Program-made: the position numbers and the translations under genes | Notes under the pieces: model-generated | The model's database searches: none | Told to the model about the DNA's origin: nothing | What the model saw: the letters and a program-made list of their open reading frames with translations, nothing else | Part shown: positions 1-9,050 of the stretch, one piece after another | Numbering within the stretch: position 1 is the stretch's first letter | Layout: each line of letters begins with the position of its first letter | Assembly: GCA_947494695.1 (NCBI GenBank) | Contig: CANLWB010000002.1 | Coordinates: 248,001-312,000 of the forward strand | Source of the DNA: an uncultured Flavobacteriaceae bacterium | Lineage (GTDB): Bacteria; Bacteroidota; Bacteroidia; Flavobacteriales; Flavobacteriaceae | Direction: 5' to 3' | Length of the DNA: 64,000 bases

Positions 1-1264
1 TTTGAGAAGCATCAACTTTTTTTAAAATCACTCCATTGATATTATATAACACAAGTGTTCCGTTGTCAAAACCATCTATATTAATAATACCACTAGCCGG
101 ATTAGGATAAATGTTTACTCCGTATAATTTTTCAATATCTTCTAAACTAACAAGGGGGTCTTTAAGGTCAAAGCGTCTTATATACATCCATGACCCGTAT
201 GTACCGCTCCAATTTAAAACATGGCTTAAGCCCCAAGAGACTCCAGATACTGGAGAATCATTAGATGTTTCAGATCTATATAAACCTGCGGCTTCAGGAT
301 ATGTAGAATTCCCTGGGTTTTTTAAAGGAAAATTAACTTGACCCATAATTGTGAAATTCAAACCATCTGAAGCATATTGGGTTGTACCGTATTCAGGTCC
401 ATCTTGGTGTAGCATAATACCCAATCCTTCTCCAGAGTGCCAAACGCAAACTTCATGTCCGGTATTTGTAATAGGGTTATATTCAGACTTAACATAAGGT
501 CCTGTGACATTATCGGCAATAGCAACGCCCCATTTTACTTGTTTGTTACTTGTCCCCCAAATTTGGGTATCATAACTACAAGTAGGTGATTCATTACCTT
601 CTCCTTTGTAATACATATAAAATTTATTGTTAAAGTAAACAATACAGGGGTCGTGTACAGCATATTTATCAAATGCCACTTGTCCGGATGATGGGGAGAG
701 TATAGGATCCTCTAACTTAGTCCAAGGTCCGTCTGCCGAGCTTGAATAAGCCATGGCAACGGTATTATTGCGATTTAGGTTTGCTTCTATATCGGAAGCT
801 TGATATACTAAATAAAACATATTATCGTGGTGAAAGACTTCAGTAGTAAAAGCCGATCTGTGGTCATATGAGCCGTCTGGTCCACGTGCAATTGCTATGC
901 CTTGTTCAGTCCAATGATAGCCATCTGTTGATGTTGCAAAATACAAATCGTTTAAATCCCATGGAGATATCTTACCTGTACCGTTAGTTAAACTATAGGA
1001 ATACCAGACATAGTATTTGCCATTTACTTTTAATACTGAACTTGGATCACGTCTTGTGTAATAATCATTAGGTGCTAAATCACCTGTTAAATCTCTTACT
1101 TCGAACTCTAAATTCCATTCTGGATTATCTGTTGGAATATCAACATCACAATTACCGCTTGATTGATAGGCTTCTAACCTTAACGTTGCTGTGCTTTTTG
1201 TTTGTGAAAACATAACTGTTGTTGCTAATAACAGCGTAGCTATTGTAAATAATTTTAATTTCAT
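1..1264 (-). CDS. GH117-like secreted glycoside hydrolase with T9SS sorting domain (3' end cut by window edge)
   Basis: The reading frame runs from an ATG at 1264 off the left edge (421 codons visible). Residues 1-20 are a signal peptide ending VMFSQ. Residues ~50-330 form a five-bladed beta-propeller resembling family GH117 (alpha-1,3-anhydro-L-galactosidase type): the RRDP motif (D73), DGSYDHRSAFTTE, VHDPC (D205), KWGVAIAD, NPITNTGHEVCVW (H270/E271) and PEAAGLYR. In GH117, two Asp, a Glu and a His around these motifs form the active site. From ~384 the motif IYPNPASG starts a type A C-terminal sorting domain, so the enzyme should cross the outer membrane through the type IX system. Known GH117 enzymes release anhydro-galactose from agar or porphyran oligosaccharides; a related 3,6-anhydro-sugar or galactoside is also possible. 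The last ~50 residues lie outside the window. Confidence 0.75.
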   Translation of the reverse strand, partial: MKLKLFTIATLLLATTVMFSQTKSTATLRLEAYQSSGNCDVDIPTDNPEWNLEFEVRDLTGDLAPNDYYTRRDPSSVLKVNGKYYVWYSYSLTNGTGKISPWDLNDLYFATSTDGYHWTEQGIAIARGPDGSYDHRSAFTTEVFHHDNMFYLVYQASDIEANLNRNNTVAMAYSSSADGPWTKLEDPILSPSSGQVAFDKYAVHDPCIVYFNNKFYMYYKGEGNESPTCSYDTQIWGTSNKQVKWGVAIADNVTGPYVKSEYNPITNTGHEVCVWHSGEGLGIMLHQDGPEYGTTQYASDGLNFTIMGQVNFPLKNPGNSTYPEAAGLYRSETSNDSPVSGVSWGLSHVLNWSGTYGSWMYIRRFDLKDPLVSLEDIEKLYGVNIYPNPASGIINIDGFDNGTLVLYNINGVILKKVDASQ

Positions 1265-1755
1265 TTTTAAAAAGAATTGAGATTCTTATAAAGATACACT
1301 AAAGTAATAGTAAAATAGTTACTAATAATCTTAAAATAGTATTGAGTTAAATGCCTGGCCCTGAAATATGGCCACGGTTAAAAATTGAATTTAGGCCGAT
1401 AATTGATATCCGTATTAGGTATTTTGTAGTTTAACGATACGGGTAATCTTACTTTGTTGTGTGTTGCTATAATATTGTATCTCCCCATGTGCTTCGCAAA
1501 GTCTCCCGGCTTTGAAGCTATTATTACGTTTCGATTTTTTCTAAAACATAGCTTTATTTTATTAATTCTGCTGAAGGCTAATGCCCAATAACAAGACCTT
1601 CATGTAAAGGTATCAATCTAATTTACTCGTGTTATAATGATAAAATGCGTGGTTTCCTTGCTTTCGTATTATGAAACCTACTTTCGAATATTATACACGC
1701 GATTAGTTGATATTCCGCGAAGTCGGGGGCTTTGTAGAGTGGTGCCGTATCTGGT
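1265..1755. other. Intergenic region, about 490 bp
   Basis: I find no open frame with coding character here. It holds one copy (about 1501-1550) of a degenerate ~50 bp sequence that recurs at about 5818-5870; both contain TTTCGATTTTTT followed by an AAAnCATA-like end. Otherwise I see nothing. Confidence 0.4.
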
Positions 1756-2115
1756 TTATATTTTCTCATAACTATCGATGGTTAATTCGGATTTTACATC
1801 GCCAGTATGTTTTATGTTTTGAGGTTCAAAAAGCATCATCCAGACTTCTTCCTCTGCAATAGGTCTATGCTCAACACCTTTTGGAACAACGATAATTTCT
1901 CCTTCATTAACCTCTACTTTTTTGTCTCTAAATTCCATGATCATTTTCCCTTTCAAAATATAAAAAAGCTCGTCCTCATCTTTATGGTCATGCCAAACAA
2001 ATTCACCTTTCACTTTAGAAATTTTGACCTGTTGTCCATTTAGTTCAGCTATAACTCTGGGTTTCCACAAGTCATTTATTAGCTCAAGTTTGTCGTTTAC
2101 ATTTATGGATTCCAT
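1756..2115 (-). CDS. Small cupin-domain protein
   Basis: This 119-residue single-domain cupin has the two short motifs of the fold: WHDHKDEDELFYILKG (metal-binding His/His/Glu, residues ~41-56) and PKGVEHRPIAEEE (second His, residues ~79-91). Such stand-alone conserved barrels often bind a divalent metal and act as small isomerases, dioxygenases or sugar-binding proteins, but the substrate cannot be read from the sequence. It has no signal peptide, so it is cytoplasmic. It lies 52 bp downstream of a Crp/Fnr-type regulator on the same strand and may share its transcript. The fold call is strong; the function is unknown. Confidence 0.75.
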   Translation of the reverse strand: MESINVNDKLELINDLWKPRVIAELNGQQVKISKVKGEFVWHDHKDEDELFYILKGKMIMEFRDKKVEVNEGEIIVVPKGVEHRPIAEEEVWMMLFEPQNIKHTGDVKSELTIDSYEKI

Positions 2116-2167
2116 TTCGATCGTAATTAAAAATTAATATTTGGCAAACTTAAATGAAATGTAAATC

Positions 2168-2743
2168 CTATTTCTTGATGTATGTTAAGGCTTTTATTCT
2201 GCTTAAAGATTCAGGCTCTACTCTTAGATAGGAAGCAATAGCATATTGAGGCATAAGTTGCTCAATTTTTGGATGAGATGCTATTAACGAATCGTATCGT
2301 TCTTTAGCAGAGTTTATTAGAAAGGATGTTTCCCTACTGCATTTTCGTATAAAAAATTGTTCGGCAATATATTTTCCAAATTTATTCCAGGTATCAGACG
2401 TGCTTTCTAATGCTTTAATTTGTTCGAAAGTTATATACCGCATGGTTGTTTGAGACATGGCTTGTATGTTACTATATGCGGGCGTTTGGGTTACAAAACT
2501 TCGATATGCACTAATAAATGAGTTGTTAAAATAAAAGTCATTATTATGTTCTTTACCATCGTTTTGGATAAATGATCTCACCGTTCCTTTTTCTACAAAC
2601 CCAACAAATGAGCAAATACTATTTTCCTTAAGGATAAACTCTTTTTTATGATATGATTTCACTTGCGAGATTTCACAGAATTTTAAATAGTGCTCTTTTT
2701 GGAGTAGCATTTTCTTGATAAAAATTTCTTGTAAATCGGTCAT
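2168..2743 (-). CDS. Crp/Fnr-family transcriptional regulator
   Basis: This 191-residue protein has the flavobacterial short Crp/Fnr layout. An N-terminal cyclic-nucleotide-binding-like beta-roll spans residues ~15-115 (KEFILKENSICSFVGFVEKGTVRSF is its core), followed by a dimer helix and a C-terminal helix-turn-helix with YAIASYLRVEPESLSRIK. No cysteine cluster for an Fe-S centre is seen. The effector and targets are unknown. The cupin gene follows on the same strand, so it may be a target or co-transcribed partner. A second member of the same subfamily is encoded at 21757-22335. Confidence 0.85.
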   Translation of the reverse strand: MTDLQEIFIKKMLLQKEHYLKFCEISQVKSYHKKEFILKENSICSFVGFVEKGTVRSFIQNDGKEHNNDFYFNNSFISAYRSFVTQTPAYSNIQAMSQTTMRYITFEQIKALESTSDTWNKFGKYIAEQFFIRKCSRETSFLINSAKERYDSLIASHPKIEQLMPQYAIASYLRVEPESLSRIKALTYIKK

Positions 2744-3016
2744 TTTTTTATGGGCTACAATGTTAAACGTAGCTGTGTTTTAATGTGGTTTGCATAATGA
2801 CGAGTCTGTTACATCTCTATAAAAATTTCATCATGTGGGTATAATGACGATGTAAATTTAGGAAGTATCCAGATTCTTTAAAATAATAACAAAAAAAATC
2901 TCAATACCGGCTGGCGAGGTGAACTTTGGTTAAAAAGTCTCAATTCGAACAGGCTCTCAATATGCTATTTTAAACTTTAAATACACAATGGGTTATTCTT
3001 ATAAAGATACTGTACT

Positions 3017-3688
3017 TTATTTAGTATGTGTTTCAGATGCCTTAATATTCCATAAAGCAGTAGTTGATGCGATAAAAAATATGGTCAAGATTATATTCAA
3101 GTATCCTCCTTTAACTATAATCCAAATATTATCTGGTAGATATTTAGTAACGAAACCTTCCATCAAAAATGGAAAAAGTGGAAAAAAAATTATAATCCAT
3201 CTCGGATATAAGGTTTTTCTTTTCCAAACTTGACTAATAAAGAGAATGGATAAAATGCCAAAAAGTGGATAAACGGTTAACCTCAATATTCTGTTTATTT
3301 TTTCAGAAAGTGAAGCAGCTTCGTTTAAATCAAGATTATATTCGATTGCCAATTTCGAAGTTGTTGCAATGGCAAGAAAAGCCCCATGAACTATTCCAAA
3401 TGCAATTAAAATACTTCCAAAAAACAACAACACACTATTTCTATAAATCGGTTTTGCGCTTTTAAAAGCATAATAAATCTGACTTAACCCTATCATATAA
3501 AACCAAGTTGCAAACAATGCACAAATTCCACTTGCTATAATTCTAAAGTCAGACGCATGACCCATATTCCGTTTTAGACTCATGCTAGTTGGGTTATAAT
3601 ACAAGAGCATATCTCCAGCAAACAAAATCAATCCGCCTAATATTCCAAACATTCCTAAGGCTCTAATCCAAAACTGATTTATTTTCAT
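3017..3688 (-). CDS. Multi-pass membrane protein of unknown function
   Basis: I place the start at the internal ATG at 3688 (MKINQFWIRALGMF), because the upstream ATG at 3718 would add a short basic stretch before the first membrane helix. The 223-residue product has about six hydrophobic segments, beginning with ALGMFGILGGLILFAGDMLLYY, and charged loops containing SKLAIEYNLDLNEAASLSEK. It resembles DUF4386/DUF6796-type small membrane proteins, but I do not recognise a specific family. No catalytic or transport motif is visible. It lies 26 bp downstream of a secreted unknown on the same strand. Confidence 0.6.
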   Translation of the reverse strand: MKINQFWIRALGMFGILGGLILFAGDMLLYYNPTSMSLKRNMGHASDFRIIASGICALFATWFYMIGLSQIYYAFKSAKPIYRNSVLLFFGSILIAFGIVHGAFLAIATTSKLAIEYNLDLNEAASLSEKINRILRLTVYPLFGILSILFISQVWKRKTLYPRWIIIFFPLFPFLMEGFVTKYLPDNIWIIVKGGYLNIILTIFFIASTTALWNIKASETHTK

Positions 3689-3744
3689 TGAATACCTGAT
3701 TTTTTTTTTAAATGACACGCAAGGGTACGAATAAAAAGTCGTTT

Positions 3745-4293
3745 TTAGTGCTTTAAGTTTTTGATGGTTTTCTTTTTTCTTAGCAATTCTGCAATGGAGT
3801 TCATATGTTCTAAAAATTTTCTTTGTTCAAAAACCTGATCAAACATACGAGTTCCTTTATTAAGCTGCTTAATAAGCTTTTTGTTGTGAAAGTAGTATCT
3901 TCCTTCGAATTTAGTTTCTTCTTGGGAGGTGTTTAGGCCAATCCATTCACCAGATTCATCAAAAATATCCTTGAATTTATTTTCTTGTTGATAAGCAAAA
4001 AAAAGTTTACCATCCTTTAAGTAATAATCCGTTATTAGCGTCCCATGAGAGGGGCCAATCCATTCTGTGATTTTAACTAAATTATTATTTTCAAAAAAGC
4101 CTGTGAGTTGTCCTCCTCCGTCGGTATGATATTCCATGAATGTGTCATTGAATAATTCAATTTTTTCTAGCTGGCTGGTCGAATTTATACGCTTAAATTC
4201 AGCTCTTATTTCTGTGATTAACTGGTCTGAGTCTTGACATAGACCAGTTAAGGGGATAAGTAATAAACTTAGAAGGAGTTTAATGTTTTGCAT
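3745..4293 (-). CDS. Secreted protein of unknown function
   Basis: The start is set at ATG 4293 (MQNIKLLLSLLLIPLTGLCQD), which gives a clean signal peptide with cleavage after GLCQ; an ATG five codons upstream (4308) is the alternative. The mature part of about 160 residues is hydrophilic with a lysine-rich C-terminus (LLRKKKTIKNLKH). It contains aromatic beta-hairpin-like repeats (GKLFFAYQQENKF, GRYYFHNKKLIKQL) of the kind seen in small flavobacterial periplasmic proteins. No known domain is recognised. It is probably periplasmic. Confidence 0.6.
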   Translation of the reverse strand: MQNIKLLLSLLLIPLTGLCQDSDQLITEIRAEFKRINSTSQLEKIELFNDTFMEYHTDGGGQLTGFFENNNLVKITEWIGPSHGTLITDYYLKDGKLFFAYQQENKFKDIFDESGEWIGLNTSQEETKFEGRYYFHNKKLIKQLNKGTRMFDQVFEQRKFLEHMNSIAELLRKKKTIKNLKH

Positions 4294-4576
4294 AACGTTT
4301 AGTCTCATTTTTTTTTAGTAGCTCTATTCTTTTTGTGTTGTCTAATGTCATAAATATTGCTAAACGTTTTTATTCAAATAAAGTTAAAGGAACTTCTTTT
4401 ATCAATAGTCTTTAAAAAGTATTAATGTTACGCTTTATAATGTCTAACGTGTTTCTAATCTTAGTTGGGCGTGTTAAACATTTAATTTAGGAAATACAAA
4501 CCGAATAAAAAATCCGTGAAGGTTTTCATGAGCAGATTAAGGTAGTAATTGATTTTATTTCATATTGTAGCCAGCT

Positions 4577-5452
4577 TTATTTATTTCCATTTGCTGGTTT
4601 TGTATCTAAAGTCTTTATCCCAAAAGCTATAATGACCCCTCCAGTAAAGAACATAACAAGACTATAAACGGCAGGAGCGATGGCATAGTTATCATTCATT
4701 AATATTCCTGAAGCAATGGCAATAGCCATGGTGCCATTTTGAATTCCGGACTCTATCGAAATCGTTAACGATTGAGCTAAATTTAATTTTGCAATTTTTG
4801 CAGTTGCTAAACCGACGAGCATGGTTGTAATATTTAATGCTAAAGTTGTTAACCCTGCTTGTTGTAAATAAGGAATGAGATCTTCTTTTTTCTTTATTAC
4901 CAATCCCAATATGACTAAAAACAAGACAGCAGCAGAAGCAATTTTAACGGGTTTATTCATTTTATCCGCAAAAGTAGGTTTGGCTCTCTTTAATACCATA
5001 CCAAGGGAAACAGGAATGATTACGATTACAAAAATTTGAATTACCGTTTGCAATTTGTTGATTTGGATCATGTCGTCGGCATCTAAAAATTGGGTTAATG
5101 CAAAATCTACCACAAAAGGAATGGTGAAAATAGTAATTAAGCTATTGGCTGTCGTTAATGAAATGGACAGGCTAGCATCTCCTTTTGCCAAATAGGTGAT
5201 TAGGTTAGATGTTGGGCCACCAGGGCAAGCCGCCAAAATCATTAAACCAATGGCAATGTCTGTTCCTACATCAAATATGGAGATTAATATATAAGCAATA
5301 ATTGGCAACAAGATAATCTGATTCATTAGCCCCACAATTATTGCTTTTGGATGCTGAAATAATCGAATAAAATCATTTTTAACAAGAGACAAGCCCATGC
5401 CAAACATGATGATAATTAATGATACTGCCAGAAAGATTGTACCTATATCCAT
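4577..5452 (-). CDS. Bile acid:sodium symporter (SBF/BASS) family transporter
   Basis: This 291-residue inner-membrane protein has about nine or ten hydrophobic helices. The two crossing-helix motifs of the BASS/SBF fold are clear: ACPGGPTSNLITYLAKGD (residues ~74-91), for sodium and substrate binding, and ESGIQNGTMAIAIA (residues ~234-247). Family members import organic anions such as bile acids, pantoate or keto-acids with Na+; the substrate here is unknown. There is no helix-rich extension, so it is the minimal bacterial form. It stands alone, with an inverted repeat (5518-5551) in its upstream region. Confidence 0.85.
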   Translation of the reverse strand: MDIGTIFLAVSLIIIMFGMGLSLVKNDFIRLFQHPKAIIVGLMNQIILLPIIAYILISIFDVGTDIAIGLMILAACPGGPTSNLITYLAKGDASLSISLTTANSLITIFTIPFVVDFALTQFLDADDMIQINKLQTVIQIFVIVIIPVSLGMVLKRAKPTFADKMNKPVKIASAAVLFLVILGLVIKKKEDLIPYLQQAGLTTLALNITTMLVGLATAKIAKLNLAQSLTISIESGIQNGTMAIAIASGILMNDNYAIAPAVYSLVMFFTGGVIIAFGIKTLDTKPANGNK

Positions 5453-5517
5453 TGTTCTTAGTTTTTTTTAATTATTAAAAACGTTTTATTTTTTAGGCTG
5501 TTGTTATATGGAATTTA

Positions 5518-5551
5518 TGAAATCCCATTATCCATTATTAACGGGATTTCA
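5518..5551. repeat. Inverted repeat upstream of the SBF transporter
   Basis: TGAAATCCC (5518-5526) and GGGATTTCA (5543-5551) form a perfect 9-bp stem with a 16-nt loop, 66 bp upstream of the transporter start. It could be a hairpin in the 5' leader or an operator. The rest of the 5453-5875 gap holds only the second copy (5818-5870) of the degenerate repeat also seen near 1501. Confidence 0.5.
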
Positions 5552-5875
5552 GAACGTCTCTATAAGGATTAGCAAATACCTCTAGTCGCATTTGACAGTA
5601 TTTGTCCATGTCTCCATTTTAGAATTTTATTTGGCCACAACAAAGGGCCATGTGTTCTCGAACGCGTATATCCATGTCATTAATGACTCCTAATTTAAAG
5701 GATTTATAGTTGTTTTGAAAGTATTTATTGCTATATGAGTATATACGCCTCAAGTCATGCTAAACGGAAGATGGTAAAACATTTTTAAATCAAATGATTC
5801 TCAGTATTCTACAAGGGCTCCCAGTTTTTGAGGCCTTTATTATCTTTCGATTTTTTTTTTAAAGCATAACGTTAA

Positions 5876-7189
5876 CTATCTAAATCTTTCCGGGTGTGGA
5901 AATTCATGAACAGGTAATAGTTGAGTAGAAATATAAGATTCGTATAACCTTTCCCTTGTAGGTGAACTTAAATAGAAAGGAGTCGAGTTTTTAAAAACGT
6001 TCTCTAAATAATCATAATAGCTGTCAAAGCTATGATAGTCCTCTGCTATAGCTTGTACCAATCTTAGTTTGCCATCATTAATGGTATTTGCTATGTTTTC
6101 AGAAATTAAATCATCTGGTATAGTTGGAATGACAATGTCTTTTGAGCTTCCGTCAAAAATAAATTCAATATTTAAGTTTAAATCAGAATTATCTAATCTT
6201 ATCCTGCCAACTTCAAATCCTTCATGTCCAGAAAACGTTAGATTGCTATTTAAGAATGAAGAAGATATTGTTTCATCGGGGACATTTACAGTAGCGGGTG
6301 GGGTGCCTAAACCGAATAAAGAGTATTTGGGAAAGCTTAAAGAATAAGAAGTCTTATAAAATATATTTGGAAATGCGTAGTAATGATTTCCTCCAAAACC
6401 AAATGTTGGGATATAGGTATCATAAATTTGATGTCCCGAAATTTGATTAAAAAGCTTTTCGTTTTCATAGCCATACATAAGTAAAAGCGGTAAGTTTTCA
6501 GGTCTATTGGTTGAAAGTTGCTTGGATTCTATTTGGTCATTTTTTAAATCAAATTCATTTAATTCAGAAAAACCATCAATGCTATTTGTTAGAATATATT
6601 TATAACTGTCGTTAAGAACATCATTCGGATCGTAATATTTAACAAAAATATTTTCTGGGCCTAGATTTTGGTTGAATTTAGGAGAATAATGTCCTGATAA
6701 TTTGTTATTTATTTGAGTCATGGCGTATCCATGTCCTTTGGCATTTAAAATATGATCGTTCAATTCCTTTGTTTGAATATCGACCAAAGATGTACTTAAA
6801 GGAAAGCTCCCAGGTTGAAATACTATGAGTTCTCCTAGGGCTGCTTTAGTTATGTTTGAATACACATACAGGCTATAAATGGCGTTATCAAACGATGAGA
6901 TAAACGTAAGTGTAAATGACGTATTATCGTTAAATTCTTGTTTTGAATAAAGAGAGATGGTGTCTTCAATGTCTTTATAAGTTTTGGAATCTAAGAAATT
7001 TCCAGACGCATCAGACAGGATAACATGGAATGTTGTCTCAGGGTTTACAAAATGACTTGGGTATTCAATTGAAAATACTTTTTCTCCAAGGTCTACATCA
7101 TTTTCATCTGGATCTATGGAGTCGTTTACATCACCTTTTGAGCAAGAACAGGCAACTATTAGAATGATTAAAAATTTGAGAATTTTCAT
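5876..7189 (-). CDS. Lipoprotein of unknown function
   Basis: The 437-residue product starts MKILKFLIILIVACSCSKGD, a lipoprotein signal with a lipobox at VACS/C, followed by an acidic linker rich in Asp (DSIDPDENDVDLG) as found on surface-exposed Bacteroidota lipoproteins. The rest looks beta-rich, with many Ser, Asn and Tyr residues, and contains no motif I recognise. A helical C-terminal part (residues ~360-430) precedes the end PHPERFR. It is a single gene, 247 bp from the metK terminator. It may be a cell-surface binding protein, but nothing in the sequence names a ligand. Confidence 0.65.
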   Translation of the reverse strand: MKILKFLIILIVACSCSKGDVNDSIDPDENDVDLGEKVFSIEYPSHFVNPETTFHVILSDASGNFLDSKTYKDIEDTISLYSKQEFNDNTSFTLTFISSFDNAIYSLYVYSNITKAALGELIVFQPGSFPLSTSLVDIQTKELNDHILNAKGHGYAMTQINNKLSGHYSPKFNQNLGPENIFVKYYDPNDVLNDSYKYILTNSIDGFSELNEFDLKNDQIESKQLSTNRPENLPLLLMYGYENEKLFNQISGHQIYDTYIPTFGFGGNHYYAFPNIFYKTSYSLSFPKYSLFGLGTPPATVNVPDETISSSFLNSNLTFSGHEGFEVGRIRLDNSDLNLNIEFIFDGSSKDIVIPTIPDDLISENIANTINDGKLRLVQAIAEDYHSFDSYYDYLENVFKNSTPFYLSSPTRERLYESYISTQLLPVHEFPHPERFR

Positions 7190-7399
7190 TTACTTTAATT
7201 TTGGTTAGAGCATGGCTATACGCAATTGTAGATGTAAAACCATAGGGTTGAGAGTGCTAATCTAAGTGATTTTTACCGGTTTTGGAAATATCTGGTTAAA
7301 TACCCGAGTGATTTTGTTGAGGTGTTCTAAAAGAGGAGAGGATTATTTTGCAGAATAAAATACCATGTTGTTTTTAAACAGGAGATCTATAGAAACAAC

Positions 7400-7421
7400 A
7401 GACCGCCTGGAACGGCGGTCT
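7400..7421 (-). terminator. Terminator after metK (probably bidirectional)
   Basis: AGACCGCC (7400-7407) and GGCGGTCT (7414-7421) form a GC-rich 8-bp stem with a 6-nt loop, 30 bp past the metK stop. It is flanked by T-rich sequence on the minus strand and TTTAAAA on the plus strand. Confidence 0.8.
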
Positions 7422-7450
7422 TTAAAATAGTTATAAAAATGGACTTTATA

Positions 7451-8704
7451 TTACAATCCAAATACGTCTTTTACCTTATCAACATAATCCAATTTCTCCC
7501 AGGTAAAAAGTTCAACATCAATCGTTTTGCTCTCTCCATTGGGTTGGGTAAATGTTTTAGACACTGTTTCGTTGTTACGTCCCATATGTCCGTAAGCAGC
7601 CGTTTCACTATACATGGGCGAACGCAGTTTTAAGCGATCTTCGATGGCGAACGGACGCATATCAAAAATATTAGATACCTTTTCTGCAATTTCTCCGTCT
7701 GTCATATTAAAAGGACAGGTACCGTAGGTGTCAATAAAGATACCCATAGGCTCTACAACGCCAATGGCATAACTTACTTGTACGAGAACTTCATCGGCAA
7801 CACCAGCAGCAACCAAGTTTTTAGCAATATGACGTGTAGCGTAAGCAGCACTTCTATCAACTTTACTAGGGTCTTTCCCCGAGAACGCTCCACCACCATG
7901 AGCTCCTTTTCCACCATAGGTATCAACAATAATTTTTCTACCTGTTAATCCTGTGTCTCCATGAGGCCCCCCAATAACGAATTTTCCTGTTGGATTGATA
8001 TGGTACTTAATGTCATCATTAAATAGCACCTGAAGTTGTTTTGGTAACTTGGCAACAACACGTGGTATTAGAATCTCTACAATATCTTTTCTAATTTTTG
8101 CAAGCATGGAGTCATCGTCTCCAAAATCGTCATGCTGGGTAGATACGACAATAGCATCAATACGTTGTGGAATATTATCGTCACTATACTCAATAGTTAC
8201 CTGACTTTTAGAATCGGGACGTAAATAAGTAATATCTTTATGTTCTCTTCTTAATTCTGCTAGTTCAATAAGTATTCTATGCGATAGGTCCAAGGCCAAT
8301 GGCATGAAGTTTTCGGTTTCATTGGTAGCGTAACCAAACATCATACCCTGGTCACCAGCTCCTTGCTCTTCTTTACTAGCTCGGTCTACACCGCGATTAA
8401 TATCATCAGATTGCTCATGGATCGCAGAAACCACGCCACAAGAATTACCATCAAACATGTATTCTCCTTTGGTATATCCTATTTTATTTATTGTTTCTCT
8501 AGCAATTTTTTGTACATCTAAATAGGTTTGAGACTTAACCTCTCCAGCAAGAACAACCTGTCCCGTTGTTACCAGAGTTTCACATGCTACTTTCGAATCT
8601 ACATCAAAAGCCAAAAAATTATCGATTAAAGCATCACTAATTTGATCTGCTACCTTGTCCGGGTGTCCTTCAGAGACACTTTCCGATGTAAATAAATATG
8701 CCAT
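7451..8704 (-). CDS. metK: S-adenosylmethionine synthase
   Basis: MetK makes S-adenosylmethionine from methionine and ATP in the cytoplasm. The 417-residue length is normal. Motifs are in the family order: [14 protein letters not shown] (ATP site, residues ~12-25), the first signature [16 protein letters not shown] (~115-130), the nucleotide-binding [14 protein letters not shown], and the second signature [16 protein letters not shown] (~271-286). The start ATG is followed directly by the conserved [13 protein letters not shown]-terminus. The gene stands alone, with a GC-rich terminator downstream and a SAM-II-type riboswitch in its leader, so expression should fall when SAM is plentiful. Confidence 0.98.
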   Translation of the reverse strand: MAYLFTSESVSEGHPDKVADQISDALIDNFLAFDVDSKVACETLVTTGQVVLAGEVKSQTYLDVQKIARETINKIGYTKGEYMFDGNSCGVVSAIHEQSDDINRGVDRASKEEQGAGDQGMMFGYATNETENFMPLALDLSHRILIELAELRREHKDITYLRPDSKSQVTIEYSDDNIPQRIDAIVVSTQHDDFGDDDSMLAKIRKDIVEILIPRVVAKLPKQLQVLFNDDIKYHINPTGKFVIGGPHGDTGLTGRKIIVDTYGGKGAHGGGAFSGKDPSKVDRSAAYATRHIAKNLVAAGVADEVLVQVSYAIGVVEPMGIFIDTYGTCPFNMTDGEIAEKVSNIFDMRPFAIEDRLKLRSPMYSETAAYGHMGRNNETVSKTFTQPNGESKTIDVELFTWEKLDYVDKVKDVFGL

Positions 8705-8752
8705 AAATAATATTTTATTCGTGATTTGACGATAGCGTCGAAGGAAGTTTAC

Positions 8753-8850
8753 ACTGCCTTTAGCATTTTTTAATTCTGAACTTGTTTCAGAATTTGTACT
8801 ATTCTAAAACGTTTCAGAAGAGGTTGCAATCAGTCAAATCTCTCCTCTTT
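8753..8850 (-). promoter_or_regulatory. SAM-II-type (long-loop) riboswitch upstream of metK
   Basis: Read on the minus strand, the leader holds AAGAGG (8849-8844) pairing with CCTCTT (8823-8818) as P1. Between them lies GAGATTTGACTGATTGCAA, close to the SAM-II core GAUUUAACCGUAUUGCAA. Downstream follows AAATGCTAAAGGCAGTG, like the SAM-II 3' element AUGnAGCUAAAAAGG; its CAGT can pair with ACTG in the P1 loop as the pseudoknot. The linker is longer than in classical SAM-II and contains a 9-bp hairpin (8772-8780/8786-8794), as in the SAM-II_long_loops class known from Bacteroidota. A TATTTTTG -7 element (TAnnTTTG type, 8870-8863) sits just upstream. SAM binding is expected to hide the metK translation start. 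Confidence 0.75.
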
Positions 8851-8919
8851 TTGTTAGTCTGGCAAAAATAAAAAAATAAAAGGAAATGAGTCTTTATTTT
8901 TCATTTTTTAAAACATAAA

Positions 8920-8951
8920 TTTGGTTATTATATTTTAGTTATTAACCTTTG
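8920..8951 (+). promoter_or_regulatory. Possible promoter of the ilv operon
   Basis: TTTGG at 8920-8924 and TAACCTTTG at 8943-8951 approximate the Bacteroidota consensus TTG/TAnnTTTG with a 19-nt spacer, but the -7 element carries one extra base. It would start transcription almost at the leader-peptide ATG (8961). Confidence 0.35.
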
Positions 8952-8960
8952 TTTGTGTTA

Positions 8961-9020
8961 ATGAGAAAACAAATATTACATATCGTTTCTGTTATTGTCA
9001 TTGTGGTAATACCACAATGA
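8961..9020 (+). CDS. ilv operon leader peptide (attenuation)
   Basis: This 19-residue ORF reads MRKQILHIVSVIVIVVIPQ and then stops at TGA. Eleven of the 19 residues are Ile, Val or Leu, the end products of the operon that starts at 9328. Its 3' end lies inside a perfect hairpin (8998-9020), and a terminator follows at 9051-9083. This is the classical layout of transcription attenuation: when Ile/Val/Leu-tRNAs are scarce, a stalled ribosome would block the first hairpin and change the downstream pairing. No strong ribosome-binding site is seen, as is usual in this phylum. The peptide itself needs no function. The call rests on composition, position and hairpins. Confidence 0.85.
   Translation: MRKQILHIVSVIVIVVIPQ
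8998..9020 (+). promoter_or_regulatory. Attenuator pause hairpin in the ilv leader
   Basis: TCATTGTGGT (8998-9007), loop AAT, and ACCACAATGA (9011-9020) form a perfect 10-bp stem covering the last Val/Ile codons and the stop of the leader peptide. Confidence 0.8.
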
Positions 9021-9050
9021 TAGAGGCGCTATATAAAAATATGATCAAAT

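Noticed and set aside
7439-7633. Plus-strand open frame inside the metK 3' end
   Set aside because: Shadow of the strongly conserved metK frame, with no features of its own.
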